Source: JAAEPI01 sp965212145
GTDB taxonomy: Bacteria > Bacteroidota > Bacteroidia > Cytophagales > Cyclobacteriaceae
Direction: 5' to 3'
Length of the DNA: 64,000 nt
Assembly (NCBI GenBank): GCA_965212145.1
Contig: CBDBUY010000009.1
Span: 248,001 to 312,000 of the forward strand
The notes below the pieces were generated by a model that had not been told where the DNA came from, made no database searches, and worked only from the letters and a program-made list of their open reading frames with translations. Shown here one piece after another: positions 53,831 through 63,050 of the stretch; the stretch's first letter is position 1, and every line of letters starts with the position of its first letter. A program made the position numbers and the translations under genes.

Positions 53831-55206
53831 TGGCTAGCAATTTGACTCCAAAAGAAATCGTAGCTGAACTAGATAAATACATCATTGGACAGAATGATGC
53901 CAAACGTAATGTCGCCATTGCACTTCGAAACAGATGGCGCAGGATGAATGTCAAAGATGATATCCAGAAGGAAATTGTCCCAAATAACATTTTGCTGATC
54001 GGCTCCACTGGCGTGGGTAAAACGGAGATAGCACGGCGGTTGGCAACTCTTGCCGACGCACCATTCACCAAGGTTGAGGCGTCTAAGTTTACGGAAGTTG
54101 GCTATGTGGGACGCGATGTAGAGAGTATGGTTCGAGATCTGGTCGAGCAGAGTGTCAACATGGTTAAGATCAGAAAGAAAGAGGAAGTAAAAGAGAAGGC
54201 CGAGGAAATAGTAGATACACAAATCCTGGATGCCTTGATCCCACCTCTTAAAGGAAGCAAGCATCCTTATTCTGTTAAACTTTCCGGGGATGAACCGGAA
54301 GATGAAGTCGAATTGAACCAGCGAACCCGCGAGCAATTCCGTGAAAAAATTAAGAACGGCGAACTGGAGGAGCGTAAAATCGAAATAGACGTCTCTCAGG
54401 CTGCTAATGGCAACCTAGGAATGATCGGAGGAGGAATGGACGAAGCATCGATGATCAACCTGCAAGAAATGATCGGTAACATGATGCCTAAGAAGACTAA
54501 AAAGAGAAAAGTGACCATCGGCGAGGCAAGGAAAATATTGTTGGAAGAAGAGTCCTCAAAGCTCATCGATATGGATGAGGTGAAGGAAGAAGCTCTGAAA
54601 GTGGCAGAAAACAACGGCATCATTTTTATTGATGAGGTCGACAAGATTGCTGCAGGTGGCGGCCATGGCAAAGGCCCGGATGTGAGTCGTGAAGGCGTTC
54701 AAAGAGACTTACTTCCAATAGTAGAAGGAAGCGCCGTATCTACCAAATACGGTGTGGTGAAGACCGATCATATTTTGTTTATCGCTGCAGGGGCATTCCA
54801 TGTCAGCAAACCATCTGACTTGATCCCTGAACTTCAGGGTAGGTTCCCGATTCGCGTAGAACTAGAAAATCTGACAAAAGAAGATTTTCTGCGGATTTTA
54901 ACTGAGCCAAAAAATGCACTGACCAAACAGTATCAAGCACTAGTAGGTGCGGAAGAAGTCAATCTTGAGTTCAAGGATGATGCCCTGGAAGAATTGGCTG
55001 AAATGGCGTTCCGTATCAACGAGGATGTAGAGAATATTGGGGCCAGAAGGCTTCACACAGTCATGAGCAAGCTGCTCAATGAAATCCTATTTGATATCCC
55101 GGATACTATTGGGCCCAATGCTCAGATCGTTGTGGACAAGAAACTGGTGCGTGAGAAACTCCAAGATTTGGTCAAAGACAAGGATCTTAGTAGGTATATT
55201 CTTTAA
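53830..55206 (+). CDS. hslU: ATP-dependent protease ATPase subunit HslU
   Basis: 458 residues with LDKYIIGQNDAKRNVAIALRNRWRR-like N-terminus, Walker A GSTGVGKTE, the family motif TEVGYVGRDVE, the intermediate domain (residues ~110-240), Walker B IIFIDEVDKIA and sensor region GRFPIRVEL. It unfolds substrates for the HslV peptidase. hslV is not beside it in this window. The ATG overlaps the porQ stop, linking it to the lon-porQ transcript. Confidence 0.97.
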   Translation: MASNLTPKEIVAELDKYIIGQNDAKRNVAIALRNRWRRMNVKDDIQKEIVPNNILLIGSTGVGKTEIARRLATLADAPFTKVEASKFTEVGYVGRDVESMVRDLVEQSVNMVKIRKKEEVKEKAEEIVDTQILDALIPPLKGSKHPYSVKLSGDEPEDEVELNQRTREQFREKIKNGELEERKIEIDVSQAANGNLGMIGGGMDEASMINLQEMIGNMMPKKTKKRKVTIGEARKILLEEESSKLIDMDEVKEEALKVAENNGIIFIDEVDKIAAGGGHGKGPDVSREGVQRDLLPIVEGSAVSTKYGVVKTDHILFIAAGAFHVSKPSDLIPELQGRFPIRVELENLTKEDFLRILTEPKNALTKQYQALVGAEEVNLEFKDDALEELAEMAFRINEDVENIGARRLHTVMSKLLNEILFDIPDTIGPNAQIVVDKKLVREKLQDLVKDKDLSRYIL

Positions 55207-55793
55207 TCTTCAGAATTAGACCCATCATCCACCAATTCGCCCATGTCATAGATGTACTTTATCGTCACAACGCCTTCCTGATTATACCACCTAGCTTCTC
55301 CGTCGATGGTGCTGTTAACATAGGTTGATTCCTCCATGATCGTTCCATTTGGATAATACTTCTGTACCAAACCATGCAATTGGCCGTTGGCATAGTTTTT
55401 TCTTTCGGTCACGGTACCGCGGCTATAGGCCCTATACTCTCCTTCCAGCAGTCCACTCACATATGGTGCTCTTGAAGTAACATAGCCAGAATTATCAAAC
55501 TGAATTTCAGGTCCTTGCTTTTGGCCGTCGAGATATGAAGTAATGGACTTTATTTTTCCAGTCGGGTAGTAGGCTGTCCAGGTGCCATGGCGTTCTTCAT
55601 CCTTAACATCTCCTTCTTCTAAAACTTCACTTCCGTTCTTAATAATTGCTTTCTGAAGTCCTTCGATTTCTGGATAATCAATGAAGACTGTGCCAGTTGG
55701 AAAATTCTCACTTTCAACTTCTGTTACAACTGGGCTGCCTTGCGAACATGCTGATAAAAACAACAGCCCGACTAAATACTTGGTCATAGTCAT
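55203..55793 (-). CDS. lipoprotein with MORN/YwqK-type repeats
   Basis: 196 residues from MTMTKYLVGLLFLSACSQ (55787 is an equally good start two codons later). The lipobox is LFLSAC. The mature part is a series of ~22-residue repeats with the pattern G-x-W/Y-x-x-Y-Y-P-x-G (TWTAYYPTGKIKS, LVQKYYPNGTIMEE, EARWYNQEG), as in YwqK-family proteins. No toxin partner is adjacent, so the 'antitoxin' label sometimes given to this family should not be used. Overlaps hslU by four bases. Confidence 0.85.
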   Translation of the reverse strand: MTMTKYLVGLLFLSACSQGSPVVTEVESENFPTGTVFIDYPEIEGLQKAIIKNGSEVLEEGDVKDEERHGTWTAYYPTGKIKSITSYLDGQKQGPEIQFDNSGYVTSRAPYVSGLLEGEYRAYSRGTVTERKNYANGQLHGLVQKYYPNGTIMEESTYVNSTIDGEARWYNQEGVVTIKYIYDMGELVDDGSNSED

Positions 55794-55831
55794 TGTTTTT
55801 AATTCAAAATAAAAACTGAATCGGGAAAATT

Positions 55832-56233
55832 TCAAGGGTTGGAATGCCTGATCTTCTGGACAAAAACTATGAACGCTTCTTTGTCTCTGCAAAGTGCATA
55901 GAATCCGCAGACTAGTACGGTACAGGCGTAGATAAACAATTGGCCACCGTCACCAAATACTTCTATTCCTAAAAATAATAAATGCATGGAGAGGGCTCCC
56001 AGCATTAAACCGATGGTTATCACTGCACCTATCCAAACCGTTCTGGGAATCAGGATCAAAATAGCAGCGAACAGTTCACCTACTCCGACCATATACCGAC
56101 CCCATGGCTCCATTCCTACTGTTTCAAAAATGTAGATCGATTCTTCTGCTCCTCTGAATTTGAAAAAGAGGGTTTGAAGCATGATAACTGCCGCAACGAT
56201 TCTTGAAACCCAGAATAATACTTTTTGGACCAT
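55832..56233 (-). CDS. DoxX-like membrane protein
   Basis: 133 residues with four membrane helices and the DoxX-family opening (VSRIVAAVIMLQTLFFKF...VGMEPWGRYMVGVGELFAAILILIP). Members are linked to quinone-dependent oxidation, but their biochemical role is usually unknown. It ends 38 bases before the start of the MORN lipoprotein on the same strand. Confidence 0.82.
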   Translation of the reverse strand: MVQKVLFWVSRIVAAVIMLQTLFFKFRGAEESIYIFETVGMEPWGRYMVGVGELFAAILILIPRTVWIGAVITIGLMLGALSMHLLFLGIEVFGDGGQLFIYACTVLVCGFYALCRDKEAFIVFVQKIRHSNP

Positions 56234-56310
56234 TGTTAGTGTGTCATGATTTTCAATAGGACTTATGCTAAGTAATTTAAGTCAAGTTGATGATTTTATT
56301 CTGGCTTCAG

Positions 56311-56338
56311 TTGACCTCAAATAAAATCGTCACATTTG
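56311..56338 (+). promoter_or_regulatory. promoter of the small beta-barrel protein gene
   Basis: TTG (56311-56313), 17 bases, then CACATTTG (56331-56338), one mismatch to TAnnTTTG. A sequence resembling the regulon box of this region (TTCAGTTGACCTCAA, 56306-56320) overlaps the -33 position. Confidence 0.45.
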
Positions 56339-56369
56339 CGCCCAAACAATATTTAACCAAACTATTACA

Positions 56370-56891
56370 ATGAAAAAATTATTACTTCTAGCATTCGTAT
56401 GCGCAGCATTCGTTGGGCAAGCTCAAAAAAGCGGTGCGATCAAAACCAATCCTATCGGGATGGCTATCGGAATTGCCAACCTGAGCTATGAGACAGCCTT
56501 AAATGAAGGTACATCTCTACAATTCGGAGCTTCATATTTCAACTTGAGTTTCGGTGAGACTTCTTTTTCAGGTGTTGGATTAGGTGCCCAGTACAGATTG
56601 TATAGCAATGATGCATTAGATGGTTTTTATTACGGACCATTGGCCAATTATTTCAGCTTCACCGTTAAGGATTCTGGTAACAAAGGAACCTTGAATGGAT
56701 TTGGTGCAGGAGGACAACTAGGGTGGAACTGGTTGCTTGGAAGTAGCGACAATTTCGTGATTGATCTAGGTCTGGGTGTGATGTACAACACGGCTTCAGT
56801 TAATGTGGAAGAAGGAAATGATTCATTTGATACGGGAGTGTTTGATGGAGTGGGTCCCGTGCTCAACTTCTCTATCGGTTACGCTTGGTAA
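56370..56891 (+). CDS. small outer-membrane beta-barrel protein
   Basis: 173 residues with a signal peptide ending FVGQAQ. The mature part has alternating amphipathic strands (LQFGASYFNLSF, GLGAQYRLY, GAGGQLGWNWLLG) and ends FSIGYAW, with an aromatic C-terminus usual for outer-membrane barrels of about eight strands. The function is unknown. A strong terminator separates it from the two-component genes. Confidence 0.82.
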   Translation: MKKLLLLAFVCAAFVGQAQKSGAIKTNPIGMAIGIANLSYETALNEGTSLQFGASYFNLSFGETSFSGVGLGAQYRLYSNDALDGFYYGPLANYFSFTVKDSGNKGTLNGFGAGGQLGWNWLLGSSDNFVIDLGLGVMYNTASVNVEEGNDSFDTGVFDGVGPVLNFSIGYAW

Positions 56892-56911
56892 TCAACAAGA
56901 CATAAATAATC

Positions 56912-56946
56912 AAAGGCTCACCAAATGGTGAGCCTTTTTTTGTTTT
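56912..56946 (+). terminator. intrinsic terminator after the beta-barrel gene
   Basis: Perfect 11-base stem AAAGGCTCACC / GGTGAGCCTTT with a four-base loop (AAAT), followed by a T-rich run. Confidence 0.95.
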
Positions 56947-56961
56947 TCAGATTTCCCTCAA
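56946..56961 (+). promoter_or_regulatory. candidate operator box of the two-component operon
   Basis: TTCAGATTTCCCTCAA, 22 bases before the regulator's ATG. It is matched at 15 of 16 positions by a box upstream of the TonB-type receptor (58914-58929). Interpreted as a response-regulator or other shared-regulator site; this is inference. Confidence 0.5.
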
Positions 56962-56971
56962 AATGCCAGTC

Positions 56972-56979
56972 TAGATTTG
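56972..56979 (+). promoter_or_regulatory. -7 promoter element of the two-component operon
   Basis: TAGATTTG matches TAnnTTTG and is followed by CC and the ATG at 56984, implying a leaderless transcript. The same TTGCCACATGA string occurs at the receptor start. Confidence 0.5.
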
Positions 56980-56983
56980 CCAC

Positions 56984-57661
56984 ATGAAACTGCTGTTGGT
57001 GGAAGATCAGGCTGAGTTGGCTAAAAATATTCAGGAGTATTTCCAGAAGGAAGGAGATATCTGTGAGTTGGCATTATCGATATTCGAAGCGGAAAACAAA
57101 GTAGCTGGATTTGAGTATGACGTACTTCTTCTTGATTTGATGTTACCAGACGGTGATGGAATTTCATTTTTAGAGCAAGTGAAGAAATCTCGTCCTGATA
57201 TGGGAGTTGTGATTGTTTCGGCCAAAGATTCTCTGGATGATAAACTGAAAGGACTGGACATTGGAGCCGATGACTACCTGCCAAAACCTTTTCACCTGGC
57301 CGAGCTCAATGCCAGAGCTAAGGCTGTGTATAGAAGGAGACAGCAAGAAGGTAACAATGAAATCTCCTTTGAGGAAATTCGATTAGACATGAGCGCCAAA
57401 GAGGCCAACATTGACGGTCATGTGCTGAATCTCACAAACAAAGAGTTTGAGCTATTGCATTATTTCATCGTTAATAAAAATCGACTCGTGACAAAGCAGG
57501 CCATCGCTGAGCATCTCTGGGGTGATTACATGGACTCGGCAGATTCCTTTGATTTTGTCTATCAGCACATCAAAAATCTAAGAAAGCGAATCGAAGAAGC
57601 CGGAGGTCAAGACTATGTGCGCACGGTTTACGGAGCGGGTTATAAATTCAAAAAGGAATGA
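56984..57661 (+). CDS. OmpR-family response regulator
   Basis: 225 residues. Receiver domain with the phosphorylated Asp in VLLLDLMLPDGDG, Lys in DDYLPKPFHLAEL, and a C-terminal winged-helix DNA-binding domain (LTNKEFELLHYFIVNKNRLVT, YQHIKNLRKRIEEAG). It overlaps the kinase start by four bases and is its likely partner. Confidence 0.96.
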   Translation: MKLLLVEDQAELAKNIQEYFQKEGDICELALSIFEAENKVAGFEYDVLLLDLMLPDGDGISFLEQVKKSRPDMGVVIVSAKDSLDDKLKGLDIGADDYLPKPFHLAELNARAKAVYRRRQQEGNNEISFEEIRLDMSAKEANIDGHVLNLTNKEFELLHYFIVNKNRLVTKQAIAEHLWGDYMDSADSFDFVYQHIKNLRKRIEEAGGQDYVRTVYGAGYKFKKE

Positions 57662-58911
57662 ATCTAATTACCCGTATTATATTGCTTTTCGCGGCGGTTT
57701 CGTTGCTGGTATTCCTTGCAGGAGGAGTGATCAGTTATCGGGTCATGAAACGAGAGGTGGATGCAGAACAAAGAAGGTATTTACACGAAACACTCGACCG
57801 GTGGACTCATATCATCCGCAGAATCCAGCCGGAGGATACTTTAAGAAGAGGTCAGGTGCTGGTGATCCCACTAAATGAAACTCAAGAAGAAACAATTGCC
57901 TTTTCAGACACGCTCGCTATGCATAGTCAGCTGCAACGAATGGAAAATCACCTGAAGGTCCGGGCCATTAGAAGTATAGATGGCAAAAGCTACGACATCA
58001 CGTTAATAGGATTGATTATCGAGTCAGATGATATCGTCGATGCAGTAACCGAGTCGCTGGTCAAGACCTATCTGATTTTGTTTGCCGTGATTTTACCGAT
58101 TGGCGGACTGTTCTCTTTCTTTCTCTTAAAGCCATTTAGGCTGACCCTCCAAAAGATCAAGGACTTCTCATTGAAGAACCCAGACAAGGATCAAAGCTTT
58201 CCGCGTTCGTCAGTGCCTGAATTCAAAAAACTCAACCTGTTCCTTGAGGAAATGACTCAAAAGGTAACCCATGACTACTCAGCGCTCAAGGAATTTTCTG
58301 AAAACGCATCTCACGAATTACAGACTCCCATAGCCATTGCACTATCCAAGCTGGAAGTTCTTCTGGATAATGATAACCTCACACCGGATCAAATGGATCA
58401 AATCGGTCAAATACAGAGTGCACTGAAACGGATGAGTAATTTGAGTTCATCCTTAGGCATTTTAACTAAAATAGGTAATCAGGAATTTGACTCGGTTGAA
58501 GAAGTAAATTTATCCCAAACACTACAAGGCATACTGGAAGAGTTTAGTGAGTTAATAAGCCTGAAGACCCTGACGCTGGATGTTCAGATTCAGAGAAATG
58601 TAGTCATCAAAACGGATAAATCCCTGCTGGAGCTCATGCTTTCCAATTTGATAAATAACTCCATTCGTCATAACCTCAAGGATGGCTTTATCGAGGTAAA
58701 ACTTAATCCGGAAGAGTTAGTGATATGCAATTCTGGCGAGAACTTGGATCTTGACCCAAATCAACTTTTTGATCGATTCAAAAAACCAAACCAAAGCAAT
58801 CAATCAATCGGGCTCGGATTGGCCATAGTAAAGCAGGTCTGCGAACGAAACGGATTTGAAATTGGTTATGTCCAGGCTGATAAAAAACATCGAATTCTTG
58901 TAAAGTTTTAA
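57658..58911 (+). CDS. sensor histidine kinase
   Basis: 417 residues with two membrane helices (near residues 3-25 and 140-160) enclosing a ~110-residue periplasmic sensor, then a HAMP-like linker, HisKA with the phosphorylated His in ENASHELQTPIAIA and a short ATPase domain (NLINNSIRH, IGLGLAIVK). The G1 box has Asn (ICNSG) where Asp-x-Gly is usual. Its coupling to the regulator and the box before the receptor suggest it senses something related to the receptor's substrate or outer-membrane state. Confidence 0.94.
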   Translation: MNLITRIILLFAAVSLLVFLAGGVISYRVMKREVDAEQRRYLHETLDRWTHIIRRIQPEDTLRRGQVLVIPLNETQEETIAFSDTLAMHSQLQRMENHLKVRAIRSIDGKSYDITLIGLIIESDDIVDAVTESLVKTYLILFAVILPIGGLFSFFLLKPFRLTLQKIKDFSLKNPDKDQSFPRSSVPEFKKLNLFLEEMTQKVTHDYSALKEFSENASHELQTPIAIALSKLEVLLDNDNLTPDQMDQIGQIQSALKRMSNLSSSLGILTKIGNQEFDSVEEVNLSQTLQGILEEFSELISLKTLTLDVQIQRNVVIKTDKSLLELMLSNLINNSIRHNLKDGFIEVKLNPEELVICNSGENLDLDPNQLFDRFKKPNQSNQSIGLGLAIVKQVCERNGFEIGYVQADKKHRILVKF

Positions 58912-58913
58912 AC

Positions 58914-58929
58914 TTCAGAATTCCCTCAA
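58914..58929 (+). promoter_or_regulatory. candidate operator box of the TonB-type receptor
   Basis: TTCAGAATTCCCTCAA, starting three bases after the kinase stop and 44 bases before the receptor ATG. It is near-identical to the box before the response regulator. A second TCAGAATT lies at 58948-58955, 33 bases from the first. Confidence 0.5.
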
Positions 58930-58961
58930 TTTTCACACAAAATCAACTCAGAATTGACTGC

Positions 58962-58969
58962 TAAAATTG
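58962..58969 (+). promoter_or_regulatory. -7 promoter element of the TonB-type receptor
   Basis: TAAAATTG, one mismatch to TAnnTTTG, four bases before the ATG at 58974. Confidence 0.4.
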
Positions 58970-58973
58970 CCAC

Positions 58974-61430
58974 ATGATCTTAAAAACAACTTTGCCAAAA
59001 TTCGGACTATTTCTGCTTTCATTCATCACCTTGGTGACCGCCAATGCGCAGCGTCCAAGCGGGGGTGGATTGCCGATGGGTAATATTTCCGGCATCCTGA
59101 CCGATGAATCTGGAGGACAGCCATTGGAGTTTGCGACTGTTGCCGTCCATGCGCAGCGAGATTCTAGCTTAGTTACAGGAGGAATCACGGACATGAACGG
59201 CCGATTCTCGTTAGATGTGAGGCCAGGACGGTTCTACATCAAAGCCCAGTTCATTGGATATGGTGAGAAGATCATTCCGGATGTTCTCGTGAATCGTGAA
59301 AACCTAAGGCCTGACTTGGGCACCATTACATTGGCTGCTTCGAACCTTCAGTTGGATGAGGTCACGGTTCAGGCTGAACGCACCCAGATGGAGCTTCAGC
59401 TTGATAAGAAGGTGTATAATATTGGTAAGGACCTGTCTAATCTAGGTGGCAGTGCTTCTGATCTACTCGCTAATCTTCCTTCCATGGAAGTGGATGTGGA
59501 TGGCAATGTTTCGCTCCGTGGAAGTGAGAATGTTCAGATTCTGATTGACGGAAAGCCTTCGGGTCTTATCGGTCTGTCCGGATCAGGGGGACTGCAACAG
59601 CTCCAGGGAAATCTAATCGAACGAGTGGAGGTGATCACGAACCCATCCGCGCGATATGATGCCGAGGGTGGTGCTGGGATCATCAACATCATCTTGAAAA
59701 AAGAAAAAGCACGAGGGTTCAACGGAAGCTTTCAGGTGCAGGGAGGCCTGCCGGCCAATAATGGTGCAAGTGTGAATGTCAATTATCGCACGGGCTGGAT
59801 CAACTGGTTCGTAAACTATGGTGTCACTTTCCGAAGATCACCGGGTGAAGGCTACACTAACAATTTCTACGATAGAGCGGACACTACCTACTACATCGAT
59901 CAGATCAATAACCGAAACAGAGAAGGACTTTCGCAAAACGTACGCTTTGGATCCGACATTTATTTTAACGAAAAAAACATCCTGACACTTTCCGCATCCT
60001 ATAGGAATTCAGATGACGACAACACAACCAAAACCTTCTACGATTATTATGACCAAAATCGGTCGTTATTTGGCCAGAGATTGAGAGTTGACAATGAGAT
60101 CGAGGAAGATTTGAATTGGCAGTATGAGGTGCAATTCAATCGCGATTTCAATCGCAGAGGTCAGAAGTTGACATTTGATCTGCAGTACCGAGAAAGCAAT
60201 GAAATTGAGATTTCTGATTTTGATGACCTAACCGAGATCACCGGTCAGCCGGATATCGATCTCATTCAACGATCTGAAAATGACAATGGAGAACAAAGGA
60301 CGCTTCTACAGCTTGACTATGTCCACCCGTTTAATCAAAGCGCCAAATTTGAAATTGGCCTGAGATATAATTACCGATACATCTTTAATGATTTCTTCGT
60401 GGAATCAGATTCTACCAATAGCGGGACTTATGAAGAGATTCCATCTTTGACCAATAACTTCAATTTTGATGAGGGAATTTTGGCATCCTACTTTTTGATC
60501 AGTGATCAGACGGAGAAATTTTCATGGCAATTGGGTGCACGACTAGAACAAACCAATCTTGAGACCCTCTTGGAACAAACGGATCAGCGAAATGATCAAA
60601 ACTATCTGAGCCTTTTTCCAAGTGCAAACTTCACCTATAACATGAACGAAATCACAGGTGTACAGCTAAGCTACAGTCGCCGAATATCCCGCCCTCGATT
60701 TAGGTCACTCAATCCGTTCACTACCTACAGTGATCCATTGAATATATACAGAGGGAATCCAAACCTGCAGCCGCAATTCACCGATTCCTATGAGGTTGGG
60801 ATCCTCCAGAATCGAGAGAAATCGTCCATTTATTATGGGGTTTACTACCGACACACCGATGATGCTGTGCAGAGAATACAAAGAGAAATTGAAGATGGAA
60901 TCACAGCACGACAACCCGAAAACCTTGCAGTGGAAAATGACATTGGGGTGGAATTAAATATTTCCCAGGAGTTTGGAGATAAATTCCGATCCACAGGAAA
61001 TTTCAATTTCTACAACTCCAAAACAGAAGGCCAAGGCCTGTCTGCAGATGCAACAACCTTCTCATTCCGACTTGGAAATTACTACCGAAACGACAAGCTC
61101 TTTAATGCCCAAATGAGTCTTTGGTACAGAGCCCCAAGAAACACTCCACAGGGAGCAAGATTCGGCATGGCAAGCTTAGATCTCGGGCTGTCAAAAGACG
61201 TCATGAAAAAGAACGGAACGATCTCCATGAATATTCGAGATTTGTTCAATACCCGTAAGTACCGAGGTGAGACGATCACCCCGACTTTTACGACTAATTC
61301 GCAATTCCAATGGAGACGTGGACCCACTGCCGTGGTTTCATTCACCTATCGCCTGAATCAGAAAAAGCAACGTCAAAGAGGAGGAGATGGAGAAAGAGGT
61401 GAAGGAGGTGAAGAGTTTGGTGAATTCTAG
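58974..61430 (+). CDS. TonB-dependent-receptor-like outer-membrane protein
   Basis: 818 residues. A signal peptide ending TANAQ is followed by a carboxypeptidase-regulatory-like domain (residues ~35-120), a plug domain (DLLANLPSMEVDVDGNVSLRGSENVQILIDGKPSG) and a C-terminal beta-barrel of the outer-membrane beta-barrel family, with YSRRISRPRFRSLNPF in the middle. It ends in a Gly/Glu/Arg-rich tail (QRQRGGDGERGEGGEE). No SusD partner is present, so a peptide, metal or signal ligand is more likely than a glycan, but this is open. It has its own promoter and the shared box. Confidence 0.92.
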   Translation: MILKTTLPKFGLFLLSFITLVTANAQRPSGGGLPMGNISGILTDESGGQPLEFATVAVHAQRDSSLVTGGITDMNGRFSLDVRPGRFYIKAQFIGYGEKIIPDVLVNRENLRPDLGTITLAASNLQLDEVTVQAERTQMELQLDKKVYNIGKDLSNLGGSASDLLANLPSMEVDVDGNVSLRGSENVQILIDGKPSGLIGLSGSGGLQQLQGNLIERVEVITNPSARYDAEGGAGIINIILKKEKARGFNGSFQVQGGLPANNGASVNVNYRTGWINWFVNYGVTFRRSPGEGYTNNFYDRADTTYYIDQINNRNREGLSQNVRFGSDIYFNEKNILTLSASYRNSDDDNTTKTFYDYYDQNRSLFGQRLRVDNEIEEDLNWQYEVQFNRDFNRRGQKLTFDLQYRESNEIEISDFDDLTEITGQPDIDLIQRSENDNGEQRTLLQLDYVHPFNQSAKFEIGLRYNYRYIFNDFFVESDSTNSGTYEEIPSLTNNFNFDEGILASYFLISDQTEKFSWQLGARLEQTNLETLLEQTDQRNDQNYLSLFPSANFTYNMNEITGVQLSYSRRISRPRFRSLNPFTTYSDPLNIYRGNPNLQPQFTDSYEVGILQNREKSSIYYGVYYRHTDDAVQRIQREIEDGITARQPENLAVENDIGVELNISQEFGDKFRSTGNFNFYNSKTEGQGLSADATTFSFRLGNYYRNDKLFNAQMSLWYRAPRNTPQGARFGMASLDLGLSKDVMKKNGTISMNIRDLFNTRKYRGETITPTFTTNSQFQWRRGPTAVVSFTYRLNQKKQRQRGGDGERGEGGEEFGEF

Positions 61431-61436
61431 CACACG

Positions 61437-61467
61437 ATGCTCGTTCTCTTAAGGACGAGCATTTTTG
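61437..61467 (+). terminator. intrinsic terminator after the receptor gene
   Basis: Eight-base stem ATGCTCGT / ACGAGCAT with a ten-base loop and a T-run, starting seven bases after the stop codon. Confidence 0.85.
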
Positions 61468-61516
61468 TTTTTAACAAGCGAAAGCCTTTTCCGTATACTT
61501 GTAAAAATTTGATCAG

Positions 61517-62626
61517 ATGAAAAGACTTCTTCTCGGATGTACCTTGGCAGTCATCTTGCTCACCTCTCAGGCTCAGGAAATGAGCTTCGAAGAGTACGAG
61601 CCCACCTCTACGCTTGTTGTTTCAGAGAACCCAGTTACAAGGGCTAAATTTCCCTTCGTGGACATTCACAGTCATCAATGGAATGTGACCAAGGAAAAAG
61701 TGGCTCAGCTCGTAAAGGAGATGGATGAGATCAATATGGGTACCATGGTGAACCTCAGCGGAAGAGGCTGGAGCCGGGACCCAGACTATGACGGCACGGA
61801 ATATCTGGCTTCTATGGTTCGTCGGTTCCATGGAGAAGCCTCTGGGCGTTTTATTGTTTTCACGAATGTCGACTTCAACAATTTCGGAGAAGAAGGATGG
61901 TCGAAGAAAGCGGTTGCAAACATTGAAACCGATGTGAAAAATGGAGCCAATGGCTTGAAGATTTACAAGAGTCTGGGCTTGAGAAATACTGACGTGAATG
62001 GTAACCGAATTCCAATTGATCACCCGGATTTGCATCCTGTCTGGGCAAAGTGCGGCGAACTAAGTATTCCTGTCTTGATACACTCGGCCGACCCAGCTCC
62101 ATTTTGGTCACCGATGGACAGCACCAACGAAAGATGGCTGGAATTGAAGCTTAGGCCTGGAAGAAAAAGAGAGGCCGATGATCCGGCACCTTTTGAACAG
62201 ATCATTGCCGAGCAACACAACATTTTCAAAAAGCATCCGAAAACGACCTTCATTAACGCCCACATGGGATGGATGGCCAATGACCTGGACAAGGCAAGCA
62301 AGCACTTGGAAACTTACCCCAACGTGTACTTCGGGATTGGTGCGGTGATCGCAGAGTTTGGACGACAACCTAGGCGAGCCAAAAGATTTTTCGAGGAATA
62401 CCAGGATCGTATTCTGTTCGGAAAGGACGCGTACAACAAGGAAGAATTCTACACATATTTCCGAGTACTAGAGACCGAGGACGAGTACTTTCCTTACTAC
62501 AAAAAGTATCATGCTTTCTGGCGAATGTATGGTCTGGGGCTGTCGGATGAGGTGCTGAAAAAGGTCTACTATAAAAACGCTCTTAAGATTGTCCCAAACA
62601 TGGACAAGAGCTTATTTCCGAAGTAG
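61517..62626 (+). CDS. exported amidohydrolase (TIM-barrel, amidohydrolase-2 type)
   Basis: 369 residues with a signal peptide ending LLTSQAQ. Metal ligands are visible: HSH in FVDIHSHQW, His in PVLIHSADPA, His in FINAHMGWMA and Asp in ILFGKDAYN. It resembles amidohydrolase-2 enzymes that hydrolyse or decarboxylate small molecules. The substrate is unknown. It is followed by a VOC-fold gene two bases later. Confidence 0.88.
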   Translation: MKRLLLGCTLAVILLTSQAQEMSFEEYEPTSTLVVSENPVTRAKFPFVDIHSHQWNVTKEKVAQLVKEMDEINMGTMVNLSGRGWSRDPDYDGTEYLASMVRRFHGEASGRFIVFTNVDFNNFGEEGWSKKAVANIETDVKNGANGLKIYKSLGLRNTDVNGNRIPIDHPDLHPVWAKCGELSIPVLIHSADPAPFWSPMDSTNERWLELKLRPGRKREADDPAPFEQIIAEQHNIFKKHPKTTFINAHMGWMANDLDKASKHLETYPNVYFGIGAVIAEFGRQPRRAKRFFEEYQDRILFGKDAYNKEEFYTYFRVLETEDEYFPYYKKYHAFWRMYGLGLSDEVLKKVYYKNALKIVPNMDKSLFPK

Positions 62627-62628
62627 CC

Positions 62629-62994
62629 GTGAAGCCAAAATCCATACGCCCCTTCATAGGCGCTAAAGACTTTAATCAATCTCGAGAATTCTACCGGGAG
62701 TTGGGGTTCAAAGAAGTGGAGGTATCTCATGACATGTCATACTTCGATTATAAGGGATTCGGCTTTTATCTACAGAAGGCTTACGTTAAAGACTGGGTCG
62801 ATAATTCGATGTTGTTTCTGGAAGTGGAGGATGTGGATGCTATGCTCCATCATGTAAAGTCCTTGAATCTCACCGAGAAGTATGATCGAGTGAGGTTATC
62901 TGAGATTCATTACAATGACTGGGGGCAGGAACTCTTCCTACATGATCCATCTGGCATCCTTTGGCACATTGGGAATTTTAAAACTGAAAAGTAA
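62629..62994 (+). CDS. VOC (glyoxalase/bleomycin-resistance fold) protein
   Basis: 121 residues with a GTG start two bases after the amidohydrolase stop. One beta-alpha-beta-beta-beta module pair is seen: IRPFIGAKDFNQSREFYRELGF and LFLEVEDVDAMLHHVKSLNL, ending WGQELFLHDPSGILWHIG with a possible metal Glu. It may be a dioxygenase, lyase or binding protein. Being adjacent to an amidohydrolase hints at a shared substrate but does not prove it. Confidence 0.85.
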   Translation: MKPKSIRPFIGAKDFNQSREFYRELGFKEVEVSHDMSYFDYKGFGFYLQKAYVKDWVDNSMLFLEVEDVDAMLHHVKSLNLTEKYDRVRLSEIHYNDWGQELFLHDPSGILWHIGNFKTEK

Positions 62995-63050
62995 CAGTAT
63001 CTGCTCTTAAGTTTCCCGAACGATGTTCCTTTGCTCCTCGTTTACACATC

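Noticed and set aside
55203..55793. Toxin-antitoxin module around the YwqK-type gene
   Set aside because: It has a lipoprotein signal and MORN-like repeats, and no toxin gene is adjacent.
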